Source of the DNA: Candidatus Rokuibacteriota bacterium
GTDB lineage: Bacteria > Methylomirabilota > Methylomirabilia > Rokubacteriales > CSP1-6
Assembly (NCBI GenBank): GCA_003220435.1
Contig: QHSL01000013.1
Span: 1-47,375 of the forward strand
Direction: 5' to 3'
Length of the DNA: 47,375 bases
The notes under the pieces were generated by a model. It was not told the DNA's origin. It worked only from the letters and a program-made list of their open reading frames with translations, and did no database searches. Shown one piece after another: positions 30,388 to 38,418 of the stretch; within the stretch, counting starts at the first letter, position 1, and every line of letters begins with the position of its first letter. Position numbers and translations under genes: made by a program.

Positions 30388-31310
30388 CGCGCGGCCGCGC
30401 CCCGCACGACGGGCGCGATCTCCTCGGCCACGCGCCGCAGGTGCGCGAGATCGAGGGTCGGCACGCCCAGCATGAGCCGGCTGATGCCCGCCTCCACGTG
30501 CTCGCGGAGTCGCGCGGCGACCTCCGAAGGCGGGCCGAAGATCGCATGGCGGTCAACGTCGAAGCGCGCGCCGTAGTAGCCGTGGAGGAACGCGCGCAGC
30601 GTCTCTCGCGCCCGGTCGCGCTGCTCGTCGACGGCGACGTAGACGAGCCGGCCGGCGACCAGCCCCTCGGTGTCGCGGCCGGCGGCGCGCGCGCGCTCCC
30701 GCACGATGGACCACGCGCGGGGGAAGTCCGCCAGGGTGCCGAACGGCGACATGATCCAGCCGTCAGCGAGCTCGCCGGCCCGGCGCAACGCTCCCTCGGC
30801 TTGACCCCCGAGGTAGAGCGGTACCGGCGCGGCCGGACGCACCGTGGCGCCCTCGAGGTGAAAGAATTCCCCGTCGTGGTGCACTGGCTCTCCAGCCAGC
30901 AGCCGACGGAGAACGGCCACGCTCTCGCGGAAGACCGTCACGCGACGCGACATCGGCACGCCGACCGCGCGGTATTCCTCCGGGCGGCCGCCGAGCGAGA
31001 TGCCGAGCGCCAGGCGTCCGCCCGAGAGGTGATGGAGCGTGGACACCTGCCGCGCCACGATCGCGACGTTGCGCAGCGTGAGGACGAGGACCGCGGAGCC
31101 GAGCTGGACGCGGCGCGTGCAGCTGGCGGCCGACATCAGGAGCATCAAGGGATCGAGCAGGTTCGCCTCGTGGAAGATGCGGTCCTCGGTCCACAGCGCG
31201 TCGAGCCCCAGCGCCTCGACCTGCCGGAAGAACTCGACGTAGGACTCGCCGGAGCCCAGCGGAGTGACCGCGGCCGCCGGCACGTGGATGCCGATCGACA
31301 CGCCCCTCAC
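30384..31310 (-). CDS. LLM class flavin-dependent oxidoreductase
   Basis: A 308-residue luciferase-like TIM-barrel protein that uses FMN or F420. Signatures are GLDALWTEDRIF, VQLGSAVLVLTLRNVAIVAR, LSGGRLALGISLGGRPEEY, the AAPVPLYLGGQAEGALRRAG region and DGWIMSP. Members are monooxygenases or F420-dependent dehydrogenases; the cofactor cannot be decided here. The start is GTG 31310, one base after the crotonase stop; a GTG three codons inside is possible. Tight coupling to crotonase and exporter genes suggests action on the same metabolite. Confidence 0.88.
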   Translation of the reverse strand: MRGVSIGIHVPAAAVTPLGSGESYVEFFRQVEALGLDALWTEDRIFHEANLLDPLMLLMSAASCTRRVQLGSAVLVLTLRNVAIVARQVSTLHHLSGGRLALGISLGGRPEEYRAVGVPMSRRVTVFRESVAVLRRLLAGEPVHHDGEFFHLEGATVRPAAPVPLYLGGQAEGALRRAGELADGWIMSPFGTLADFPRAWSIVRERARAAGRDTEGLVAGRLVYVAVDEQRDRARETLRAFLHGYYGARFDVDRHAIFGPPSEVAARLREHVEAGISRLMLGVPTLDLAHLRRVAEEIAPVVRGAAAR

Positions 31311-31311
31311 A

Positions 31312-32181
31312 TCAAGACTGCGGGGCCGATTTGGGTCCGAAGGGCTCGGGACGGAACGCGCCGTCGCGCGCCTCCAGGAAGGCCTTCAGGCCCCCGGTCT
31401 GCATCGCCGCGATCAGCTCGGCCCGCCGGGCGTTGTACGAGGCGTGGGCCATGCTCGACAACGGCACGTTCATCAGCATGCCGGCGCCCAAACCCATCGC
31501 GAGCAGCCCGTAGCAGGTGACCGCCTTGTTGAGGCGCACCGACGGCTCCGGGACGCGCGCGATCCGCTCCGCGAGCGCCCGCGTGCGCGGCAGGAGGTCT
31601 GCCAGCGGCACGACCTCGTTGACGAGGCCGAGGCGCAGCGCCTCGGTCGCGTCGAAGTGGTCGCCGGTCAGCGCATACCGGTGCGCCGCCTTCCAGCCCG
31701 CGAGCGCCGCGAACAAGAAGGTCGTGTTCGAGGTGTGCCGGACCTCGGGTTGAGCGAAGACGCTGTTGTCGGCGGCGATCGTGATGTCCGACGCGAGCGC
31801 GTACCAGAACCCGCCGCCCATCACCCAGCCGTGGACGGCGGCGATGATCGGCTTCGTGATGTGCCAGAGGTGCATCAGCTCCATCGACGAGTCGCGGTCG
31901 CGCGCCCACCACCGGTGGATGTAATCGGCGACCTCGACGCCGGTGGCGTCGAGCGACGACCGGCCGTCGGGGCGGCGCGCGATGTCGAAACCGGCCGAGA
32001 ACCCTCGACCCGCGCCGGTCAGGATGATCGCGCGGATCTCGGCGTCGGCGTCCGCCTGGTCGAGGGCGCCGTGGAGCTCGGCGGTCATCTGGGGGTTGAT
32101 CGCGTTGAGCGTGTCGGGCCGATTGAGGGTGAGCGTGAGCACCGGCCCCGTCTTGTCGTAGAGGATCGTCTCGTAGTTCAT
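31312..32181 (-). CDS. Enoyl-CoA hydratase/isomerase (crotonase) family protein
   Basis: A 289-residue crotonase-fold enzyme. The ATG at 32181 is preferred because GGGAGG lies seven bases upstream. The oxyanion-hole segments are GRGFSAGFDI and VHGWVMGGGFWYALASDI. The first catalytic glutamate of enoyl-CoA hydratase is replaced (GGGFWYAL instead of GGGCEL), whereas the second is kept in FAQPEV. This leaves isomerase, hydrolase or ring-acting activities possible, so hydratase is not assured. A C-terminal extension (MQTGGLKAFLEARDGAF) is usual. It follows the CoA ligase by 20 bases. Confidence 0.9.
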   Translation of the reverse strand: MNYETILYDKTGPVLTLTLNRPDTLNAINPQMTAELHGALDQADADAEIRAIILTGAGRGFSAGFDIARRPDGRSSLDATGVEVADYIHRWWARDRDSSMELMHLWHITKPIIAAVHGWVMGGGFWYALASDITIAADNSVFAQPEVRHTSNTTFLFAALAGWKAAHRYALTGDHFDATEALRLGLVNEVVPLADLLPRTRALAERIARVPEPSVRLNKAVTCYGLLAMGLGAGMLMNVPLSSMAHASYNARRAELIAAMQTGGLKAFLEARDGAFRPEPFGPKSAPQS

Positions 32182-32201
32182 CGCGTCGCCTCCCGTTTTG
32201 G

Positions 32202-34325
32202 TCACGCGAACTCGACCAGCCAGTCCACCGCCACGACGCCCCGACCGGCGTCGAGCACGAGCAGGGGGTTGAGGTCGAGGGCCCGCAGCGACTGGTGCGC
32301 CTCGGCCAGCGCCGCGAGCCCGACGATCGCGTCGGCCAGCGCGCCGACGTCCGCCGCCGGCCGGCCGCGCACGCCAGCGAGGAGCGCGGCGCCGCGCAGC
32401 TCGGCGATCATCGCCGCGGCGTCGTCGCGGCCCACCGGTGGCACGCGCAGCGACACGTCGCGGAGCTGCTCGACGAAGATCCCGCCGAAGCCGCAGACGA
32501 TCGCGGGACCGAACAGCGGATCGGTCTTGACGCCGAGGATCATCTCGGTGCCGCCGGCGATCATGCGCTGCACGAGCACGCCGTCGAGCCGCGCCGCGGG
32601 CGCGTGTCGTCGGACCGCGTCGAGCACGTCCCGCACCGCCACGCGTACCGCGCCCGCGTCACCGCACCCGACCCGGACGCCGCCCGCGTCGGTCTTGTGC
32701 GCGACGTCGGGTGAGTCGATCTTGATCACGACCGGGTAGCCGATTCGATCCGCGGCCAGGACCGCCCCCTCCGCGTCTTTTACCGGGATGGTCTCGACAA
32801 GCGGGACGCCGAACTCGCCGAGGATCCGCATCGCCTCCGCGTTGGCGAGGACGCCGCGCCCGACCGGCCGCGCGCTCGCCCGCGGCGCGCCGGTGGCGGG
32901 GCGCGCGGCGACAGGCCGGTCGAGGAAGCGCTGGTGCTCGCGCGCGTTGCGCAGGGCCTGCATCGTGCTCTCGGTGGACTCCAGGAAGGGCACGCCGGCC
33001 TCGGCGAGGGTCTGGATAACCTCGGGGTCGAGGTCACCGCCGGCGAACGAGCTGAAGGCGACCACGAGGCGGTCGGTGGGCTGCCGGAGCCTGTCCCGCA
33101 TCGCGCGGCTGAACTCGCGCGAGGGGGCCGAGCCGCCGGGCTTCGGCACGTTGACTCTGAGATTGACCGCCAGCACGTCGACCGCCTCCTCGCGGAGCAA
33201 CACGTCGAAGAGCTGAGGGAAGATCCGGGCGTCCTCGTACATCGCGCCGGTGCCGTCGAGCGGATTGCGGGGATTCGCGAAGTCCGGCATGAAGCCCCGG
33301 AGTTGCTCGACCGACGCGTCCGACAGCGGCGGCAGCTCGATCCCGGCGCGATCAGCGGCGTCGGCGGCGCGCCCGCACTCGCCCCCGAGCCCGCTCGTGA
33401 TCGAGACCCGCCAGCCGGCGCGGCGATAGCCCGTCGTCGCCGACAGGAGCGCCAGTGTGTCGATCATCTCGTTGAGGCTCGACACCTGGACGGCGCCGCA
33501 CTGCTTGAGCGCCGCCTCGATGATCTCGGGCGTGCCGGCCAGGGAGCCGGTGTGGGCCAGCATCGCCTGCCGCGCGTTCTCCGACCGGCCGACCTTCAGC
33601 ACCACGATGGGCTTGCGCAGCTCCCGCGCGCGCGCGGCCGCCCGGCGGAACCGCTCGGGCTGCTTGAACCCCTCGACGAAGGCGCCGACGACGGTGGTGG
33701 ACTCGTCCTCGACGAGGTACGCGACGTAGTCCTCGACGGTGAGCCCGGCCTGGTTGCCGCACGAGACGATGTAGTTCAGGCCCACGCGGCGCTGCTGCAT
33801 CAGGTACTCGCCGATCGCGTGGCTGAAGCCGCCGCTCTGGGAGACGAGCCCCACGCCGCCCGGGCGCAGCGGCTCCGCCACGTCAGCGCTGAACTGCGAC
33901 GCGCCCAGGGCGATGTTGAAGACGCCGTAGCAGTTCGGCCCGCAGATCAGCAGCCCACGCTCGGCGAGTTGCTCCAGCTCGGCTTGTCGCGCCCGGCCGG
34001 CGGGTCCGGCCTCGCCGAATCCGCTCGACAGCACGACGGCGCCACGCACGCCACTCGCGACGGCGGCCGTGAGGACCGAGGGCACCTGCTCGGCGGGGAT
34101 CGCCACCACGACGGAGTGCGCCGGCTCCGGCGTCGACGCGAGATCCGGATAGCAGGGCAGGCCGAGGATCTCGCCGTACTTGGGATTGATCGGGAAGATC
34201 CGGCCCCCATAGCCGAAGCGCTGGAGATTGGCGACGACGCGCGTCGCGCGCGTCATCCGCTGCGAGGCGCCGACGACCGCGATACTCGCCGGCTTCATGA
34301 GAGGCGTGAGATCTATGGAGCGCAC
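32202..34325 (-). CDS. NDP-forming acyl-CoA synthetase (acetate-CoA ligase family)
   Basis: About 707 residues from GTG 34325; upstream in-frame starts overlap the promoter, and ATG 34298 is the other choice. The N-terminal CoA-binding Rossmann domain starts SIAVVGAS. The succinyl-CoA-ligase-like domains follow, with the histidine expected to be phosphorylated in AMLAHTGSLAGT. A C-terminal ATP-grasp domain is marked by YPVVIKIDSPDVAHKTDAGG and MILGVKTDPLFGP. These enzymes interconvert acid, CoA and ATP (or GTP) with acyl-CoA, ADP and phosphate. It is first in the four-gene operon with crotonase, LLM protein and MmpL exporter, so it probably activates or releases their acyl substrate. Confidence 0.92.
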   Translation of the reverse strand: MRSIDLTPLMKPASIAVVGASQRMTRATRVVANLQRFGYGGRIFPINPKYGEILGLPCYPDLASTPEPAHSVVVAIPAEQVPSVLTAAVASGVRGAVVLSSGFGEAGPAGRARQAELEQLAERGLLICGPNCYGVFNIALGASQFSADVAEPLRPGGVGLVSQSGGFSHAIGEYLMQQRRVGLNYIVSCGNQAGLTVEDYVAYLVEDESTTVVGAFVEGFKQPERFRRAAARARELRKPIVVLKVGRSENARQAMLAHTGSLAGTPEIIEAALKQCGAVQVSSLNEMIDTLALLSATTGYRRAGWRVSITSGLGGECGRAADAADRAGIELPPLSDASVEQLRGFMPDFANPRNPLDGTGAMYEDARIFPQLFDVLLREEAVDVLAVNLRVNVPKPGGSAPSREFSRAMRDRLRQPTDRLVVAFSSFAGGDLDPEVIQTLAEAGVPFLESTESTMQALRNAREHQRFLDRPVAARPATGAPRASARPVGRGVLANAEAMRILGEFGVPLVETIPVKDAEGAVLAADRIGYPVVIKIDSPDVAHKTDAGGVRVGCGDAGAVRVAVRDVLDAVRRHAPAARLDGVLVQRMIAGGTEMILGVKTDPLFGPAIVCGFGGIFVEQLRDVSLRVPPVGRDDAAAMIAELRGAALLAGVRGRPAADVGALADAIVGLAALAEAHQSLRALDLNPLLVLDAGRGVVAVDWLVEFA

Positions 34326-34335
34326 AGGCCGCACG

Positions 34336-34364
34336 ACTATCGCGTAACGCTTCACTAGTGTCAA
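34336..34364 (-). promoter_or_regulatory. Strong sigma-70-type promoter of the acyl-CoA synthetase operon
   Basis: On the minus strand TTGACA (34364-34359) is a perfect -35, followed by exactly 17 bases and GATAGT (34341-34336) as a 4/6 -10. Transcription should start near 34329, only about four bases before the GTG at 34325, so the mRNA may be nearly leaderless. Confidence 0.6.
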
Positions 34365-34486
34365 CGCGGCGCGCTGGCTCGGCGTGGGTCGGGGCGGTGG
34401 GCGGGGTCGATGAGATCCGTTCCCGCCGAGCGGCGACGGGCGTCACGCGCCCGGATGGAGCCCAGGCGCTGAGTTGGTCGGTGGGG

Positions 34487-34828
34487 TTAGGGGATGGTGG
34501 TCGGGGGAGAGGTGTGGGGTTGGAGGTAGGGGCTGGCGGGGCCCTGGTAGGGGAAGTAGCGGGTGATGCCGGGGACCTCGCGGTTGTCGGCGGTCAGGCA
34601 GGCGCAGCCGACGCCGAGAGGCGCGGACCACGTCGGGAGCTGGCACCAACCCCATTGCGTCGTGCAGATGTTTGCCGGCGGTGGCTCGGAGCCTTGTGGT
34701 GGTCGCGGGGTCGGGAAGTGACGGCGCGGCTCCGGAGGACGCTGCTCGACTTGGGCGTGAAGGACGTCGAGCCCTCCGACCAGCACGAGCGCAAGCAGTG
34801 CGAGCGCGACCGATCGTCGGCGCAGCAC
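34487..34828 (-). CDS. Small secreted cysteine-containing hypothetical protein
   Basis: A 113-residue protein from GTG 34828, seven bases after the permease stop. The signal peptide RRRSVALALLALVLVGGL ends near VLHAQ. The mature part begins with a Pro-rich linker and then a cysteine motif: ICTTQWGWCQLP, followed by VGCACLTADNREVPG. The four cysteines probably form two disulfides. The tail is Pro/Thr-rich (TSPPTTIP). No family is recognised. Its place at the end of an importer operon hints at envelope location near the transporter, no more. Confidence 0.65.
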   Translation of the reverse strand: MLRRRSVALALLALVLVGGLDVLHAQVEQRPPEPRRHFPTPRPPQGSEPPPANICTTQWGWCQLPTWSAPLGVGCACLTADNREVPGITRYFPYQGPASPYLQPHTSPPTTIP

Positions 34829-34835
34829 GAAGAAG

Positions 34836-35804
34836 CTACTTCAGGCGCGGGTCGAGCGCGTCGCGGAGACCGTCGCCGAAGAGGTTGAACCCCAGCACGG
34901 TCACGAAGATCGCGATGCCCGGGAACAGCGAGATCCAGGGGTTGGACTGGATGAACGCCACGTTGGCCTTCAGGTCCCAGCCCCAGCTCGGCGTCGGCGG
35001 CTGCGTGCCGAGCCCGAGAAACGATAGGGTGGCTTCCACGATGATCGAGGTCGCGATGCCGAGCGTGGTCGTCACGATGATCGGCGCCAGGCAGTTCGGC
35101 AGGACGTGGCGCATGAGGATCCACGGGTCGCGCACGCCGAGGGCGCGGCACGCCTCGATGTACTCCTTCTCCTTGATCGAGAGCACGCTGCCCCGGACCA
35201 GCCGCGCATAGATCGGGATGCGGACGATGGCGATGGCGCCGGTGACCTTGATCGTGCCGATGAGCCCCGCCGTGGGCGCGAAGATGACCATCAGGATGAT
35301 CGCGAGCAGGTAGATCGGGAAGGCGAGGATCAGGTCCATCGCGCGCATGATGACGGAGTCGATGCGGCCGCCGTAGTACCCGGCGATCATCCCGAACGGA
35401 ACGCCGACGAAGAGGGCGAGCAGCACGGAGGACACCCCGACGGCCAGCGAGATCCGGCTGCCGTGGATGACCCGGCTCAGCATGTCGCGCCCGAGCTGGT
35501 CCGTTCCCAGCGGGTAGTCCCGGCTCGGACGCTCGAAGGTGTGGGTCTGGTCGCTGGCGATCGGGCTCTGCGGCGCGAGCACGTCCGCGAAGAGCGCGAC
35601 CACCAACAGCACGCCGACGATGACGGCGCCGATGAGCGCGGTCGTGCTCTTCCGGAGCCGGCGCAGTCCCTGCGCGAGCGGCGCCTCTGAGCGATCGCCC
35701 GCCCGCCAGGCGACGTCGGGTGCCGCCGGAAGATCCGCCTCCTGCAGGCTCCCTCCGCTGATGGTCCGGGGATGCCGGGCGCGCGGCTCGCGATCGTCGG
35801 TCAT
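34836..35804 (-). CDS. ABC transporter permease, DppC-like
   Basis: A 322-residue permease with a long cytoplasmic N-terminus (about 55 residues), a first helix at about 56-75, the hallmark YPLGTDQLGRDMLSRVIHG, further helices, the EAA loop (EYIEACRALGVRDPWILMRHVLP) and FLGLGTQPPTPSWGW. It forms the channel together with the DppB-like protein encoded 8 bases upstream. No ATP-binding subunit follows in the operon; the next gene is a small secreted protein. Confidence 0.92.
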   Translation of the reverse strand: MTDDREPRARHPRTISGGSLQEADLPAAPDVAWRAGDRSEAPLAQGLRRLRKSTTALIGAVIVGVLLVVALFADVLAPQSPIASDQTHTFERPSRDYPLGTDQLGRDMLSRVIHGSRISLAVGVSSVLLALFVGVPFGMIAGYYGGRIDSVIMRAMDLILAFPIYLLAIILMVIFAPTAGLIGTIKVTGAIAIVRIPIYARLVRGSVLSIKEKEYIEACRALGVRDPWILMRHVLPNCLAPIIVTTTLGIATSIIVEATLSFLGLGTQPPTPSWGWDLKANVAFIQSNPWISLFPGIAIFVTVLGFNLFGDGLRDALDPRLK

Positions 35805-35812
35805 GAATGCCC

Positions 35813-36787
35813 TCAGGTGTACCGGATCCGCGGATCCAGGAAGGTGTACGTGAGATCGACGATCAGGTTGATGACGACGAACGCGAACGCGGTGATGAGC
35901 GCGAAGCCCTGCACCTGCTGGTAGTCGCGCGCGATGATCGCGTCGATCCCGAAGGTGCCGAGCCCGGGCATCGCGAACAGGGTTTCCACGACGATGGCGC
36001 CCCCGATGAGGAAGCCGACCTGGAGGCCCATCACGGTCACCGTCGGGATCAGCGCGTTCTTGAGCGCGTGCTTCAGGATGACTGGGCGCTCGCTCAACCC
36101 CTTGGCGCGCGCGGTCGTGACGTACTCGGTGCGGATGACCTCGAGCATGCTGGCCCGGAGCAGCCGCGTGAGGAGCGCGGCCCGACCCACGCCGAGCGCC
36201 AGCGCGGGCATCAGCACGTGCTGGGTGTTACCCCATAGGCTCGCGGCGCAGACCACGGTCTGACACGTGCCGGGCAGGTAGACCCAGCCGGAGCTCGGCA
36301 ACATTCCGCCCAGGCCGATCGAGAAGGCCAGCAGCAGGAGCACGCCGAGGAAGAACTCGGGAATCGAGACGCCCACCATCGCCACCGAAGTCGCCGTGTA
36401 GTCGGCCCACGTGTTCTGGCGCAAGGCGCCGATGATGGCGGCGGGGATGGCGATCGCGAGCGCCACCGCCATCGAGAGGAAGATCAGCTCGAGCGTCACC
36501 GGCAGACGCACCATCACGTCCTTGAGGACGGGGCGCCCGCTGAGGATCGACGTGCCCCAGTCGCCCTGCACGAGCTTGCCCAGCCAGATCACGTACTGGA
36601 CCAGGATCGGCTTGTCGAGCCCGTAGTCGTGGCGGGCCTTGATCGCGTTCTCTTCGGTGTAGGCGTCGCCGAGCAGCGCCACCACCGGATCGCCGGGGAT
36701 CGACCGCATCATCACGAACACCACGAATGTGATTCCGAGGACGGTGGGAATGATCTGGAGCAGCCGCTTGAGGAGGTAGGTCCGCAT
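35813..36787 (-). CDS. ABC transporter permease, DppB-like
   Basis: A 324-residue permease. The opening YLLKRLLQIIPTVLGITFVVF helix, RSIPGDPVVALLG loop, GDWGTSILSG, EAA loop (YVTTARAKGLSERPVILKHALKNALIP) and C-terminal YTFLDPRIRY are typical. Between two of the later helices is an insertion with two cysteines (LPGTCQTVVCAAS) that could form a periplasmic disulfide; the DppB-like protein at 15938 lacks it. It starts four bases after the binding-protein stop. Confidence 0.92.
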   Translation of the reverse strand: MRTYLLKRLLQIIPTVLGITFVVFVMMRSIPGDPVVALLGDAYTEENAIKARHDYGLDKPILVQYVIWLGKLVQGDWGTSILSGRPVLKDVMVRLPVTLELIFLSMAVALAIAIPAAIIGALRQNTWADYTATSVAMVGVSIPEFFLGVLLLLAFSIGLGGMLPSSGWVYLPGTCQTVVCAASLWGNTQHVLMPALALGVGRAALLTRLLRASMLEVIRTEYVTTARAKGLSERPVILKHALKNALIPTVTVMGLQVGFLIGGAIVVETLFAMPGLGTFGIDAIIARDYQQVQGFALITAFAFVVINLIVDLTYTFLDPRIRYT

Positions 36788-36791
36788 CCGA

Positions 36792-38402
36792 CTACTTGTC
36801 CAGCCAGACCTTGTCCCAGTGCACTTCGAACTCCGCGTTGTAGACGTAGCCCTTCACCCACGGCTGGGCGACCATGTAGAACGGCGAGCCGGAGATGGCG
36901 TTCCAGTAGAGCTTGTCGGCGCTGAACTCCTGGAACTCCTTCGCGATCGCCTTGCGCTTGATCGGGTCCATCTCGCGGGCGTAGCGGGCGTAGTAGTCGT
37001 CGACCTTGGTGTCGAGGTGGCGCGTGTGGTTCCAGGAGGCCCCGGTGGTCGACAGGAACGCGTTGCTGTCGAGCGTCAGGAGGGACAGCAGATCCTCGAC
37101 GTACATGTCCCACGGCCCATCCTGGTTCGCCGCCGCCATCCAGGTGACCTTGTCGACCAGCCGGATGTTCGCGGTCACGCCGATGCGCGCCATCTGCTCC
37201 TTGATGACGGTGGCGATCACGTTGAACACGGTCTTCTCGGTGTTGGTCATCAGCTCGAAGGTCAGGGGTTTCTGCGGGCCGTAGCCGACCTCGGCGAGCA
37301 GCGCCTTCGCCTTGGCTTGATCGTAGGGACACAGGTGGTTGACGTCGACGGTGTCCATGGTGCCGGGCGGAATGATCCCGACCCACGGCGTGGCCTGCCC
37401 CTTGAACGCGATCTTCACGATCTCCTTGCGATCGATACCGTAGCAGCCGACGGCCTTGCGCACTCGGATGTCGCTGAAGATCGGGTGCGGCGCCCGGTCC
37501 TTGGACATGGGCTTGCCGTCCTTGGGAATGGTCACCTTCATCGCCGCGAGCATCGGGGTGGTTTCCTTGCCGGTCATGATCTGAGCGCGCGGGCTCTGCG
37601 CCTTCATCGTGTCGACGTGCTCGGGCGAGAAAGAAGCGATGAAGTCGACCTCGCCGTTCTTGAACGCCGCCATCTCGGTGACGGGATCCTTGATCACGCG
37701 GATGATGACCCGATCGAGGTACGGCAACCCGGGCTCGAAGTACTTCTCGAACCGGTCCATCACGAGGTGGCTGCCCTTCACCCACTCGATCAGCTTGAAC
37801 GGCCCGCAGCCGACGACCGCGCCGGGCTTGCCCTGCTTGCGGTCGTCGAGGCTGAATTTCTGCGTGGCGGTCGGCGAGTAGATGATCAGCCCGGTGCGGT
37901 AGCCCGCCAGCATGTGGAGCATGAACGCGTACGGGTGCTTGAGCCGGATCTGCACCGTGAGGGGATCGACCGCCTCGACCGAGTTCACCGACTCGTAGAA
38001 GGTGCGCATGCCGGAGCCGGTCGCCGGGTCCATCAGGCGGTCGATGCTGAACTTGACCGCGGCGGCGTCGACCTTCATGCCGTCGTGGAACAGGACGTTC
38101 TTCTTGAGCTTGAAGGTGTAGAGCAGCCCGTCGGGCGAGACCTGCCACGACTCGGCGGCGTCGCCCACGAACTTGCCGTCGGGCGTGATGTTGACGAGCC
38201 CGCACCCCACGTTCATCGCGACCCACATCATTTCGTAGCCGGGGGCGGTGTGGAAGTCGAGGTTGGCGATCTCGTTGCCGTAGGAGACCCGGAGCGTGCC
38301 GCCGCGCTTCGGCGTCTGCGCCTCGGTCGGCGCCGCGCCGGCCGCACCCAGCAGCACGCCGGTTCCGAGGAGCAGGCCGAGGAGCAGACGCATCGAGCGC
38401 AT
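36792..38402 (-). CDS. ABC transporter substrate-binding protein (SBP_bac_5), second tandem copy
   Basis: A 536-residue exported binding protein with a signal peptide (LLLGLLLGTGVLLGAAGAA). GTLRVSYGNEIANLDFHT starts the mature fold; SWQVSPDGLLYTFKLKKN, LFHDGMKVDAAAVKFSID and VGCGPFKLIEW are family 5 signatures. Four cysteines (NVGCGL, VGCGPF, VGCYGI, LCPYDQ) suggest disulfides. It is very similar along its length to the next-upstream gene, evidently a tandem duplication, with the largest difference in the loop around SNAFLSTTGASWNHT. It sits directly before the permease genes. Confidence 0.92.
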   Translation of the reverse strand: MRSMRLLLGLLLGTGVLLGAAGAAPTEAQTPKRGGTLRVSYGNEIANLDFHTAPGYEMMWVAMNVGCGLVNITPDGKFVGDAAESWQVSPDGLLYTFKLKKNVLFHDGMKVDAAAVKFSIDRLMDPATGSGMRTFYESVNSVEAVDPLTVQIRLKHPYAFMLHMLAGYRTGLIIYSPTATQKFSLDDRKQGKPGAVVGCGPFKLIEWVKGSHLVMDRFEKYFEPGLPYLDRVIIRVIKDPVTEMAAFKNGEVDFIASFSPEHVDTMKAQSPRAQIMTGKETTPMLAAMKVTIPKDGKPMSKDRAPHPIFSDIRVRKAVGCYGIDRKEIVKIAFKGQATPWVGIIPPGTMDTVDVNHLCPYDQAKAKALLAEVGYGPQKPLTFELMTNTEKTVFNVIATVIKEQMARIGVTANIRLVDKVTWMAAANQDGPWDMYVEDLLSLLTLDSNAFLSTTGASWNHTRHLDTKVDDYYARYAREMDPIKRKAIAKEFQEFSADKLYWNAISGSPFYMVAQPWVKGYVYNAEFEVHWDKVWLDK

Positions 38403-38418
38403 GAGCGTTATTCTCCGG

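Noticed and set aside
31264-34358. Long plus-strand frames opposite the crotonase and acyl-CoA synthetase
   Set aside because: Antisense shadows with composition typical of reversed GC-rich coding DNA.
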